Source: Manihot esculenta (Eukaryota > Streptophyta > Magnoliopsida > Malpighiales > Euphorbiaceae). Taken from it: a DNA stretch of 64,000 nt. Where the stretch lies: NCBI RefSeq assembly GCF_001659605.2, contig NC_035164.2, positions 1,761,001-1,825,000 on the forward strand. The letters are read 5' to 3'. Below the pieces are notes generated by a model. It had not been told where the DNA came from. It did not search any database and worked only from the letters and a program-made list of their open reading frames with translations. Within the stretch, counting starts at the first letter, position 1; each line of letters begins with the position of its first letter. Position numbers and translations under genes: made by a program. Below are positions 1 through 11,400 of this stretch, piece by piece.

Positions 1-2
1 TA

Positions 3-3000
3 GTCATTGGTTGTTCAGATGTGTATGCCTTGATGGACCCTGGTGCATCTCATTCTTTTATTGCTCCGAGAGCCGTGGAGAGGTTGGGTCTAATGATCTC
101 TGGGTTAGAGTGTCCTCTCTGGGTCAATGGACCCAAGTGTGATCCATCAGTGGCAGAGTCAGTCTGCCAGTGTAGTCCTGTGTTTGTTGAAGGAAGATGC
201 TTGTCCGCCGACCTTGTGGTTCTAGATTTGACAGATTTTGACGTCATTCTAGGGATGGACTGGTTATCTACCCATGGTGCTACCTTGGACTGCAGGGACA
301 AGGTAGTCAGGTTCAGAAGTCATGATGGGTCAGAGGTCGTCTTCAGGGGAGATAGGAGGGGTACACCTAGAGGTCTGATATCAACTCTTCAGGCTCGTAG
401 GTTGCTTAGGAGGGGATGTCAGGGGTATTTGGCTCATGTGAGAGAGCTTAGCAGTCAGGTTAGAGAGCCCGCCTCGGTGCCTGTGGTCAGAGAGTTTTTG
501 GATGTGTTTCCAGATGAGCTGCCAGGTTTACCACCTGCTAGGGAGATAGAGTTCGAGATAGAACTGATGCCTGGAACCCGATCGATCTCTATCCCTCCTT
601 ATAGGATGGCGCCAGCAGAATTGAAAGAGTTGAAGGAGCAGTTACATGAGCTGGTAGACAGGGGCTTCATCCGACCGAGTACCTCACCCTGGGGTGCTCC
701 AGTTTTGTTTGTGAGAAAGAAGGATGGATCCCTCAGACTTTGTATCGACTACAGGCAGTTGAACAAAGTCACTACCAAGAACAGATACCCTTTGCCAAGG
801 ATCGATGATCTATTCCACCAGCTAGCAGGAGCAGGTTGTTTCTCTAAAATAGATCTGAGGTCCGGGTATCATCAGCTGAGGATCAGAGAGGAAGATGTGC
901 CAAAGACAGCTTTCAGGACCAGATATGGGCATTTTGAGTTCCTTGTGATGCCGTTCAGGTTAACCAACGCCCCTGCAACATTCATGGATCTCATGAACAG
1001 AGTGTTTAGCCAGTACCTGGATCACTTCGTTATTGTCTTCATAGATGATATCTTGGTGTATTCCAGGAATGCAGAGGAGCATGCCCATCATCTGAGGTTG
1101 GTTCTACAGACCTTGAGGGAGCATAGCTTGTATGCCAAGTTCTCCAAGTGTGAGTTCTGGCTGAGGAGCATTTCATTCTTGGGGCATGTGGTGTTAGAAA
1201 ATGGAATAGAAGTAGACCCCAAGAAGGTAGAAGCTGTGGCTAACTGGCCTAGACCCACTTCAGTGTCAGAGATCAGAAGTTTCTTGGGTTTGGCAGGTTA
1301 CTACAGGAGGTTCGTTCAGGACTTCTCAAAAATTGCAGCTCCTCTGACCAGGTTAACCAGGAAGAATCAGAAGTTTGTGTGGACCAACCAGTGCGAAGAG
1401 AGTTTTGAAGAGCTTAAGAAGAGGTTAACGTCAGCACCAGTGTTAGCTCTGCCAGCTAGCAATGAGGACTTCACAGTGTTCTGTGATGCATCCCGAGTGG
1501 GTCTGGGTTGTGTGCTAATGCAGAATGAAAGGGTGATTGCTTATGCTTCTAGGCAGCTAAAGAAGCATGAGTTGAATTACCCCACACATGACCTAGAAAT
1601 GGCAGCCGTTATCTTTGCACTCAAGATGTGGAGGCATTACCTTTACGGTGTTAGATGTGAGATCTTCACAGATCATAAAAGCCTACAGTACATCCTGAGT
1701 CAAAGAGATTTGAACTTGAGACAGAGAAGGTGGGTAGAACTGCTGAGTGATTATGATTGCAAGATTCAATACCATCCGGGTAAGGCGAATGTTGTGGCAG
1801 ACGCCCTAAGCCGGAAGTCACTAGGCAGTTTATCCCACATCACGGCGGAGAGGAGACCAGTGGTGAAGGAGTTTTACAAGCTTATTGATGAAGGTCTACA
1901 GTTGGAGTTGTCTGGTACATGTGCTTTAGTTGCTCAGATGAGAGTGGCACCCGTGTTTCTGGAGCAGGTGGCTTAGAAACAGCATGAGGACCCAGAGTTA
2001 GTGAAGATTGCCAGGACTGTTCAGTCAGGCAAAGACAGTGAGTTCAGATTCGACAACAAGGGGATCCTCCGCTATGGGAGTCGATTGTGTGTACCAGATG
2101 ACGTAGGGCTAAAAGGAGACATTATGAGAGAGGCTCATAATGCAAGATACAACATTCACCCCGGAGCCACCAAGATGTATCAAGATCTGAAGAAGGTTTA
2201 TTGGTGGCCAGCTATGAAGAGAGAAGTGGCACAGTTTGTGTCAGCCTGCGAAGTGTATCAGAGGGTGAAGCTAGAACATCAGAAGCCGGCTGGAATGTTT
2301 AACCCGCTACCTATTCCAGAGTGGAAATGGGAGAATATAGCTATGGACTTCGTAGTGGGGTTACCGGTGACGTCCAACAGATTGGACTCCATATGGGTGA
2401 TTGTGGACAGACTCACAAAATCTGCTCACTTCATCCCTGTCAGGAGTGGCTATTCTATGGAAAAGTTGGCGCAGGTGTATGTTGATGAGATCGTCAGGCT
2501 GCATGGGGTTCCTGTTTCAATAGTGTCCGATAGAGGACCCCAGTTCACCTCCAGATTTTGGCGGAGTCTGCAGAACGCTATGGGTACCAGGTTGGATTTT
2601 AGCACTGCTTTCCATCCACAGACGGACGGACAATCAGAAAGGACCATCCAGACAATAGAGGATATGCTCAGAATGTGTGTGCTGGACTTTGGCGGTTCTT
2701 GGAGGCAACATCTACCTTTGGTGGAGTTTGCCTACAATAATAGCCATCATGCTAGCATCGGGATGGCTCCATATGAAGCTTTGTATTGGAGGAAGTGCAG
2801 ATCACTTGTTTGCTGGGAAGAAGTTGGAGAAAAGGCCTTGGCAGGGCCTGAACTAGTAGAAATCACCAGCAGGGTGGTACCCATAATCAGAGAAAGAATC
2901 AAGACTGCTGCAAGCAGACATAAGAGTTATGCAGATATCCGCAGAAGACAAGTAGAGTTTCAGGAGGGGGATCTGGTATTGCTCAAGGTGTCTCCTATGA

Positions 3001-3380
3001 AAGGAGTGGTTCGCTTCGGGAAGAAAGGTAAGCTGGCTCCACGGTACATCGGACCCTTTGAAATCTTGCAAAAGATTGGGAATGTGTCATACAAGCTGGA
3101 TTTACCTGCTTCAATGGAAAGAATCCATCCGGTTTTCCATGTTTCAATGTTGAGGAAGTTTGTGTCAGATCCGGGCAAGGTTTTTAGTGAGCCTGATGTG
3201 GAGATCCAAGAGGATCTCACCTATGTTGAGCAGCCGGTACGGATCTTGGACACCCAGATCAGAAAGCTAAGGAACAAGGAAATTCCGATGGTGAAAGTCC
3301 TTTAGAACCACCACAATATGGAAGAATGCACCTGGGAGACACGGGAGTCCATGCTTCAGCAATACCCTTATCTTTTCTAA
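3..3380 (+). pseudogene. Ty3/gypsy (Tekay-like) pol polyprotein, cut by the window edge, two premature stops
   Basis: The reading frame is open from the window edge and holds, in order: the end of an aspartic protease (DPGASHSF near residue 8), reverse transcriptase (residues about 195-370, catalytic FIDDILVY), RNase H (about 450-590), then after a TAG at 1974-1976 the integrase zinc-binding domain, the catalytic core (MDFVVGLP, SDRGPQFTS, HPQTDGQSER) and the C-terminal HPVFHVSML region. A second in-frame TAG at 3303-3305 cuts the tail; the frame then runs on to TAA at 3378-3380. The second HHCC cysteine of the integrase is Tyr (CEVYQ), and the RT FGLTNAP motif reads FRLTNAP. The copy is therefore inactive, but point changes are few, so it is fairly young. 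Clade assignment is from RT and integrase motifs plus the long LTR. Confidence 0.93.
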
Positions 3381-3466
3381 GGTTAGTCTCTTATGTGTTT
3401 TATGTGTATGTTATGTTGTATGCCTTGCATGTGTTAGTTAAGGAACATTCGGGGACGAATGTTCTT

Positions 3467-3478
3467 AAGGGGGGGAGA
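3467..3478 (+). promoter_or_regulatory. Polypurine tract of the gypsy element
   Basis: An uninterrupted purine run (AGGGGGGGAGAA type) lies immediately before the TGTAATACCCGG start of the LTR, the expected primer site for plus-strand synthesis. It fixes the left LTR boundary. Confidence 0.8.
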
Positions 3479-3479
3479 A

Positions 3480-5697
3480 TGTAATACCCGGCTAGACTCC
3501 GGTATCGGAACTCCTACCGTCCGGTGGAATCTCGAATGTCGGAAGCCTCTAGTAGGGTAGGAACATGTTTTCATAAAATGTTTTAATGTATTTCATGGTT
3601 TTAAGTAAAAAGGAAATGAGTTTTTGCATGAAAACAACCTTGGAGGAAAACTCAGGTTCGGCCGCTGAACCTCAAGTTCGGCCGCCGAACATGCATGCGT
3701 TTTGGGTGTGCCTTAGGCCCCCGAAAGCATAAGTGAGGGAAACCAGGTTTGGCCACCGAACATGGCATGCATGCGAAGGCACTTTCGGCTCTCGAACGTG
3801 GCCTGGCCAGCCACCTATAAAGGGGTCCCTTAGCCGAAATGGACGAGCTTTTCTCCCCATTTTCGGCCAAGGTGAGCTCTCCGCCATCCCTCGCCCGTTT
3901 TGAGTTCCTTCCTTCAAATCTTTCTCGATTTTCATTAGTTTTACCCTTGTTTTGAGCATTTGAGCAAGTTTTGGAGCTTGGAGGTTCAAGGAACTCTCTC
4001 TCTCCCATTTTCCGAGCTAGGGTCGTTCACCTCTCGATCTTCAAGAGGTAAGGGCCGATCTTGAGCTTATGGCATGTTTTAAGTAAGTTTTAAGTAGATC
4101 TATGGGGTAGAATGCATGTTTAGCTTATGGTTAGGTTTATGGGTTTATGTTATGTTTTTGAGCAATGTGGATGTTTGATGTGTTGTAGATGGGGTTTAAG
4201 TTAGTTGAAGCCCTTAGGAACTTGTATGCTTGAGTATGCATGTTGTAGAATAGGAAAAATGCATGTTTGGAAGGTATGGGAGGCATTGGTGCATGAGGAG
4301 CTTAAGTTTCTGCCCTTTGGCAGAAACCAGGTTCGGCAGTCGAAGGACTTTCGGCCGCCGAACATGGCTGGGAGGCAAGCCTTTCGGCTGCCGAAGCCTG
4401 CCCCCGAAAAGAGACTTTCGTCTCTGGAGGGCACTTTCGGACGCCGAAGGTGCCGCCGAACCTGCCTGACTTTCGGCTCTGGAGGGACTTTCGGCCGCCG
4501 AAGGTGCCGCCGAAAGTGCCCTGTGCAGCCCTCCTTTGCATGTTTTTCCATGATGTTTTGAGGTGTTTTAAGGGGGTTTTTGGGGAATATTTTAGAGTCA
4601 TGTTCTAGTATGTTTGGTCCCTCATTTGAGTCCACCTGTGTAGGTTCGGACCCGAGGAACCGATGACCCCAGCAGTGAGTTCAGCTACTTCGGTGTTGTC
4701 AGAGTCAGCCAGAGGTGAGTGGAACTAAACTAAATCTTTTAAATTGAGAAATTAAATGTTTATCATGTTTCATGCATCATGAGTATGCAATAGGATGATT
4801 GCATTAGATTTCACGAACATGTTGCATTGCATTCTTTATTGTTGATGTGGGTGAATGTTGGATGACCCAATTAGTCCCTGAGGGAATACCAAGACCCCAT
4901 TCTACGGCCTGGCACGGAAATGAAAGACCAGGACCCCATTCTACGGCCTGGCACGGATATGGGACTCGAAGACCAGGAGCCCAGAGGAGGCCCTGGGGCA
5001 ATGGTAAGTAATGTATGATATGACAGGAAGACCAGGACCCCATGCTACGGCCTGGCACAAATGATGCTGGGACTATTTGGAGACAAGTTCACCCAACCCG
5101 TATGTGAATTGTCTGTATTATGATGCATTTCATTGGAGCATGTTTGTTATTATGTTTTTATGGTTCTACTCACTGGGCTTTTAGCTCACTGGGCTTTTAG
5201 CTCACTCCTCTCCCTTTTACCCCCAGGCTTGCAGGTACAGGATAGAGCAGAAAGTCGGATAGAGTAAAGTTTTGGTTATGTAATAGCTAGCAGTGGACAT
5301 GATTAAATTGTGATGTAATGTCTTATACAGTTATGATATGTAATGATGATGTATTGAGGTTTAGAAATTGTGCTTGACCGAGTTTGTATAGTAATCCCTT
5401 TTGATACATGATCTATAGAATATTTTATGATGTTTATGTTCAACCAAGCTTAATTCATGTATGTTATGATACCCCATTGGAGCATTTGATGAGGGCTCCA
5501 GTGTGTGGTTTATGTTATGTTATGAGTATGCACAGGTTGAGCTTGGTTTATGGAAAGGAAAAGTTTACAGGTTTATGAGTATGTATGATCATGTATGGGA
5601 TTTAACAGGTTATATGTCAGGCTTGTTACGGGTCCCGGCGGCCTTAAGCCGATCTGGATCCTAGCGCCGGTAGCGGTCCGATTTTCGGGTCGTTACA
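3480..5697 (+). repeat. 3' LTR of the gypsy element (about 2.2 kb)
   Basis: Starts TGTAATACCCGG right after the polypurine tract and ends GGGTCGTTACA, so it has TG...CA ends. It is GC-richer than its surroundings and full of CGGCCGCCGAA-type words (3655-3800 and 4320-4520). Several long open frames on both strands here are by-products of that composition. The 5' LTR lies outside the window, so neither the target duplication nor the element's age can be judged. Confidence 0.88.
4888..5061 (+). repeat. Short tandem repeats inside the LTR
   Basis: Three imperfect copies of a unit containing GACCCCATTCTACGGCCTGG lie at about 4890, 4930 and 5033. A second tiny duplication (CACTGGGCTTTTAGCT twice) sits at 5170-5205. 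Both are internal to the LTR. Confidence 0.75.
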
Positions 5698-5745
5698 TTT
5701 ATCCTCTGTTTTCTGCGATTGTCAATCTCCTTTCCCCAATAAAAG

Positions 5746-7330
5746 TGGTATTAGAGCCAGATTTGTTCAGAACATTGGACGTTAACTCATGGCATTAAAA
5801 GGCAATGTTGTGGATATTTCTCAACCGATAATTCCTATTTTCAAAGGTGAAAACTTTGAATTTTGGAGTATCAAGACTTAAAACTCTGTTTAAGTCTAAA
5901 GATTTGTGGGATTTGGTTGAGAAAGGGTATCCTAACCCAGATGAAGAGACCAGATTGAAGGAAAATAAAAAGAAAGATTCTAAAGCATTATTCTTTATTC
6001 AGTAAGCTATGCACGAGTCAGTTTTTTCAAAAATTGCAACAACAACTACTACTAAAAATGTTTGGACGATCTTGCAGATGGCGTACCAAGGCGCTTCTAA
6101 GTTAATCACGATTAAACTTCAATCCTCTCGTCATGATTTTAAAACATTACAAATGAAGAGTAGAGAGACAGTGTAAGATTTTCTCTCAAAAGTAGCTGCA
6201 ATTGTTAATCAAATGAGGTCTTATAGAGAAGAAATCTCGAATCAAACTATTATTGCAAAGGTGTTAAGGAGTTTAACCCTAAAGTTTGATCATGTTGTGG
6301 CAGCCATTGAAGAGTCTAAAGATTTGGCCACATACTCATTTGATGAATTGATGGGATCCTTGCAATCTTACGAAGCAAGATTATGCAAATCAGATGAAAA
6401 GAATGAAGAGAAAGTCTTTTATGTAAAAGGTAAAGCAGCTAGCAAAAGATGTGGAAAAGGAGGATATAGAGATAGAGGAAGTCATGACAAAAACGATCGT
6501 GGTAGAGGCGATGGGCAAAGAAATGAGCAGTATAACCAAAGAATAGAGAATTAGGGAACTAGAAAAAGCATTATTCAATACTATTACTGCAAAAAATATG
6601 GGCATATAAAAGCAAATTGTTAGAAATAAAATTAATAAGCTAATTATGCAAAAGAGGAAGAGGAGACCAAACTCTTCATGGCTTATGAAGACAGCAGAAT
6701 AACATTAGGTAATATTTAGTTTTTAGATAGTGGATACTCTAATTATATAACCGGTATATAGTCATTGTTCAAAGAGTTTGATGAGTCATACAAGTTGACA
6801 GTAATGTTTGATGATGATAAATAAATGCAAGTTGAAGGCAAATGCACCGTAGCAATTAAAAATAACAACGGTAATGTAAAGCTTATGCACAATATCTATT
6901 TCGTTACAAGTTTAATACAAGATTTGTTGAGTATTGGATAACTCATGGATTGTGGATATTATATTTTATTTGATGATAAATTATGTAAAATTAGAGATAA
7001 AAACTCATATAATATTATATTCATTGTTTTCATGTCTAAAAATAAATTGTTTCCTCTTGAAATCTCTAATGTTGATAATTATTTTGTTGTCAAAGAGAGT
7101 AGTGAATCCATGTCATTTACAGTACGAGTATCTGTATATAAAGTATTTTTCGATGTTGAGTAAAAAATAAATAAATTTTTTAGATTACTTAAAATAGAGT
7201 TCGTAAATTTATTTGAAGAATGTATTTATCGAAAACAGTATAAAACATTATTTCCTATGAGAAGTCTATAAGAGTAACCGAATTTTTTGAGTTTATGCAC
7301 GCTGAATTGTGTGGTCCATGAAAATGGAGT
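5746..7330 (+). pseudogene. Decayed Ty1/copia gag-protease-preintegrase region
   Basis: A tRNA-Met-type primer binding site (TGGTATTAGAGCC, 5746-5758) is followed at 5789 by a gag start and a UBN2-type gag interrupted by many stops and frame changes. Recognisable parts are the gag stretch 6213-6554, a zinc knuckle near 6580-6620 (CKKYGHIKANC), a protease-like LDSGYSNY at about 6726, and a GAG-preintegrase segment ending near 7310. Pol beyond this is absent. The gypsy LTR ends at 5697, so the gypsy element probably landed in this copia's LTR or leader. Too damaged to be functional. Confidence 0.85.
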
Positions 7331-8481
7331 CAGGATTTATATACAAATTATTTTAACATTTAAAATATATACAAGTGAAGGGAAATTAAATTATATTTTT
7401 CTACTTGTAGTTAATTTGGACTTATTAAAATCAGGATAATACTTTACAAACATTAAAATCCCATCAAATATTTATTATTGTATTCCCAACATAGTGCACC
7501 ATCATTTGATTAATATATTAACCAAAAAATTAATATATCTCTTAATTTGAAATAATTTATTTTATAAAAAAAATACAAATAAAATTTTATAAAAATCATA
7601 CAATTTCAATTTTTTAAATAAAAATTATTTATTATTATAAAAAATTAATTGAATTAAATTATTAAAATAAATTTTATTCCAAATGAAGGAATTATATTTA
7701 TTTATTAGCCATTATATTTGACTTTAACAACGATAATAATATAGCTTTAATTATTGAATTAAATAGGCTAAGCAAACTAATTAAGTTTAATAAGTTTAAT
7801 ATAGCTTTAATAAATAGTAAAAAACTTTTATTATAATTAGAGGATGAAATAAGTGTGCTTTTTGAATGGAATATTATAACAATGTTACTTTTCCTTTAGA
7901 GAGCCAATCATAAAGCAGCACTACCATCTCCCAGTAAAGTGGTCTTTTGTACTTGGCTACCGTGTCTTAATTGGCTTTGGACAGAGTCGGCCATAGCCAG
8001 TAGACATCCACAAGGCAGTGCTTCCATATGCATATTTCACCTGCACATATACATTTCAACAGCCAAATGAACAATCCCTTGAATTCTAATGGTGCAAATT
8101 TGTGTACATATCTGAGCGTGACTGCACTAGATCCTTTTCCACTGTGAAATGATTGCATGAAGCCGACGGAAATGAAGTAGAAAAGTAAAAACCATCCATT
8201 GAATTTCTGCTTTTTGCCAACACGGTGTCTTCATATTTGGACTCGTGGCCTCGAACCATACACGAAGCCACTCGTAAGAAAGATAATATATATATATTTT
8301 TGTCTAAGATTTTACTTTTTGTTGACTTGTGAGTGTTCTGGTCTTCTTCTACTTGCTTTAATGGAGGAATCAATTTACTATTTAAAATCTTACACTGATC
8401 AAAACCCAACTCATCAATTTCTTCTTTCCTTTCTCTCGTGAAATTCAGACATACCCTTTTTCTCACCGTTGTTGAATACTA
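7331..8481. other. Intergenic, upstream of the HMA gene
   Basis: Very AT-rich (7500-7850) with no coding signal. The part nearest the gene (8200-8480) is more mixed in composition, includes a short TA run near 8287, and is the likely promoter and 5' UTR of the downstream gene. No specific regulatory element could be fixed. Confidence 0.5.
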
Positions 8482-11347
8482 ATGGAGGTGGCCAACAATC
8501 CCTCTTCCGTTGTCGTTTTGGAAGTCGGGATGCATTGCGAGAGCTGCGCTTCTAAAGTTGTGGAATGTGCTCGACGCCTCAAAGGTAATTTAGTTATTTT
8601 CATGCACATAATTATATGTACGTAGATGGGCAGAGCTAGATCAGTAACTTTGCAAATTGAACTAAATTATATGTTTTGTTTTTTGGGTTTTAATTACATG
8701 TATCAGGTGTAGAAAATGTGACGGTAGACATAGATTCGAACAAGTTGACAGTGGAAGGTGAGGTGGATCCTTCGCAGATTCAAGAAGAGCTAAGCCGCAA
8801 GACCAATAAGAAGGTCGATGTTGTCTCTTCTCATCACAAGATAGATGATAATGGCGCCATTGCTGACAAGAACAAGGAAGACAAGAAAACTATTCGTGAG
8901 GAAAACTCAGACGTTGATAAGAAACAACCGAAACAGGTACCCATTTTTTAATAGCTTAATTTCATGTGTGGTGATAGTGTCAAACATGGAGCATTGCTCT
9001 GAAGACATGGGTACCAAAATCTGCATCTGCCCAATTTGTATGGTGTGGTTTTAAATTTTTAATTACGTTCAATGGCTTGGAGATAAACATTAACTCTTTC
9101 AGGTTGTTTGGAAACTCTAAAAATGCAAGAATTGAAATCAATTGAGTTCCATTAGCCAATTCTCTTGTTTGCAAATACATGATTGCTAGGATTGATTCAT
9201 ATAGATTCTATTTGGGTGTTTTCAGAGCTCAAGTTGTTTATTTGTTAATTATAGATAGTTAATGATTTATTTATAATTGTTACTGGGGCAGGCTTTGGAG
9301 ACAACAGTAGTAGTTCTCAAGTTAGGACATTACTGTCAGGGATGTCGCCCAAAGATTCGCAAGATAGTCCAGGAGACAAAGGGTAATGTTCTCATAACTC
9401 ACCACTTTCATTTTATCTATGGAAGTTTGGTCCTTAACAGCATTCATTGCAGGTGTGCAAGAGATGGCACTAGATGAAGAGAATGAAACGATAACGGTCA
9501 AAGGGACCATGGATGTGAAGGTGTTGTTGGAGAAACTGAATAGACCTGTTCAGATCTTGTCGCCTAAGAAAGAGAAATACAGCAATGGCGGCGATAAAGA
9601 TAGCGGGACTGGCAATGATGACAGAAAGAAGAAGAAAGGAAGTGCACAAGAGAATGGGAATCGTGATACTGAAATGAAAGGGAGCTTATTGGAGTTGAAA
9701 CCAATAGAAGTACTCTTACAGTAACCTTTCTCCCTCGAGAATTCTGAATTTTGCATAGTTAATATGAGTTTCTTTGTTCTTTTTTCTACTAGTGATATTT
9801 CTTACAGTTTTCCTTAACTGAATGTGTTTTGCTTGTCATTTACTTTCTATCTTTAGTAAGCTTCCAAATGATAATACCATCAAAGCATCTGTGTTGTGTT
9901 CTGATACATGCGTGTTCGTCTATAAATTCTATACCTTTAGGCTCCAGCAATAATGGCAGTTTTCAAGGTGCCACTCCACTGTGATGGATGCATAGGGAGA
10001 ATTCGGAAAATTATCCGTAAAATTAGAGGTAACAAAATCATCTTTCTACACGTTTACTCTAGTCATGCATTCTACTTGTTGGTCAGAGTTTCAAATTTGT
10101 TTACTCGTTAAATTAGCCTTTGAATGAGTGCTTAAGGATAACCAAAATTCGTAATGGGCAAAATGTCATTGACCATTACAGGGGTACAGGAGGTGAGAAT
10201 TAACAAGGAGAAGGAAACTGTAACTGTCAAAGCAACCATTGATGTGAATACCTTAACTGAAACCATGAAAAAGAGATTGAAGAAACTTGTAGAGGAGAGG
10301 AAAATAGTGATACAAAAGGAGGCAGAAGTGGTGAAAAGTACAAGCCAATATTCATTTCGAAAGCAAGATCACAAGCAAGAAATTGTGCCATCTACAGCTC
10401 TTCAACTTGCTGAGCAGCAACAAGAAATTATCCAAATAATTTGTGTTCAGGACTCCAATGATGGCAGGGACCAGAACCAAAGTTTGGTTAGCTCTACACC
10501 TCTTCAACTTGCTGAGCAGCAACAAGAAATTATCCAAACAATTTGTGTTCAGGACTCCAATGATGGCAGGGACCAGAACCAAAGTTTGGTTAGCTCACCA
10601 GATGCTCACACCAAACTTGATTCGGAAATTGGAAAGAGCACACCCACAACTGTAAGAACTTGATCAATAAACAAAATAAAAGGATACCATTCACAATTCC
10701 AAAGATCAAATGACATGGCTCCACCCAATGGCCTAAAATGAACAATACTGCAAGAGGACAGGACAAAGCCTAGTAAAATGTACAGTTGTTCTTTATCAAT
10801 TATGAAATTCCTTGTCATAATTGTTTAAAATATCTTTGTTGTAACATCCTTTGTACAGGAAAAAGCAGGGTGGCTTTTTATACTCGCTAGCTTATTTCTA
10901 GAGGGTGTCTCGGCTGTTCTAGACCAAATGGGTCATCTTAAGGCAAGCATGGTACTATCGTTTGTAGCTTTACTTCTTTGTATGTTTGATCTGTTCGACT
11001 CAGCTCGAAGAGAAGGACTTATCAAAATGGAAAGGAGGGGTTGTTCCCCATGCTTTTGTAGTCACTCAACAAATGGTTCCCCAACTAGTGAACTTTTCAT
11101 GGTTGTTCAATGTTTTGGATTTACAAGTGCAGTCTGGCAGTGCATTTTCTCAACAGTGCAGTATATATGTGCTCTTCGACATTCAGATAATCCCATCAAA
11201 ATGACCCTTCTACCCTGCATCTTCCTATTGTGTGTGCTCATTTCAAAGTTAATCAGGTACATTTCAATGAGCCAATTAAATGAAATAGCAGTTTTTTTCA
11301 GTTTAAAATTAGTTGCTTTTAATCTCACAGTTGGAAATATTTGGTGA
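8482..11347 (+). CDS. Three-HMA-domain protein with C-terminal membrane region
   Basis: Seven exons: 8482-8584, 8707-8936, 9292-9382, 9453-9709, 9941-10028, 10182-10651, 10859-11347. All junctions are GT-AG and phases match, giving about 575 aa. Each of three HMA domains is split by an intron at the same place, a Lys/Arg-Gly end of the first helix; metal-site motifs are CESC, CQGC and CDGC. HMA domains bind Cu, Zn or related ions. Charged linkers follow each domain. Exon 7 encodes about four hydrophobic segments (for example LFILASLFLEGVSAVL, MVLSFVALLLCMF) ending near SKLIR. No C-terminal CaaX box is present, unlike isoprenylated HIPP proteins, so membrane anchoring would be through these segments. 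The donor at 9710 was preferred over one at 9721 because only it keeps frame. Function is unknown; a membrane-tethered metallochaperone is an inference. The last about 30 residues may instead be intron. Confidence 0.82.
10391..10594 (+). repeat. 102 bp in-frame tandem duplication in the HMA gene
   Basis: Two adjacent 102 bp units (10391-10492 and 10493-10594) encode 34-residue repeats beginning STALQLAEQQQ and STPLQLAEQQQ. They differ at only a few bases, so the duplication is recent and frame-preserving. It lies in the Gln-rich linker between HMA domain 3 and the membrane region. Confidence 0.92.
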
Positions 11348-11400
11348 ATCGTGATTATCATTATTTGATTCATGTTCATGTGTTCTGAATATGAAGGAAA

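Noticed and set aside
3652..4635. Several 100-144 codon frames on both strands
   Set aside because: All lie in the GC-rich gypsy LTR and consist of translations of the repeated CGGCCGCCGAA words; no family resemblance.
10928..11347. Treating the membrane segment as a separate small gene starting at an internal Met
   Set aside because: The preceding exon joins it in phase through a strong CAACT|GTAAGA donor and TTTGTACAG acceptor, and 23 in-frame hydrophobic codons precede that Met.
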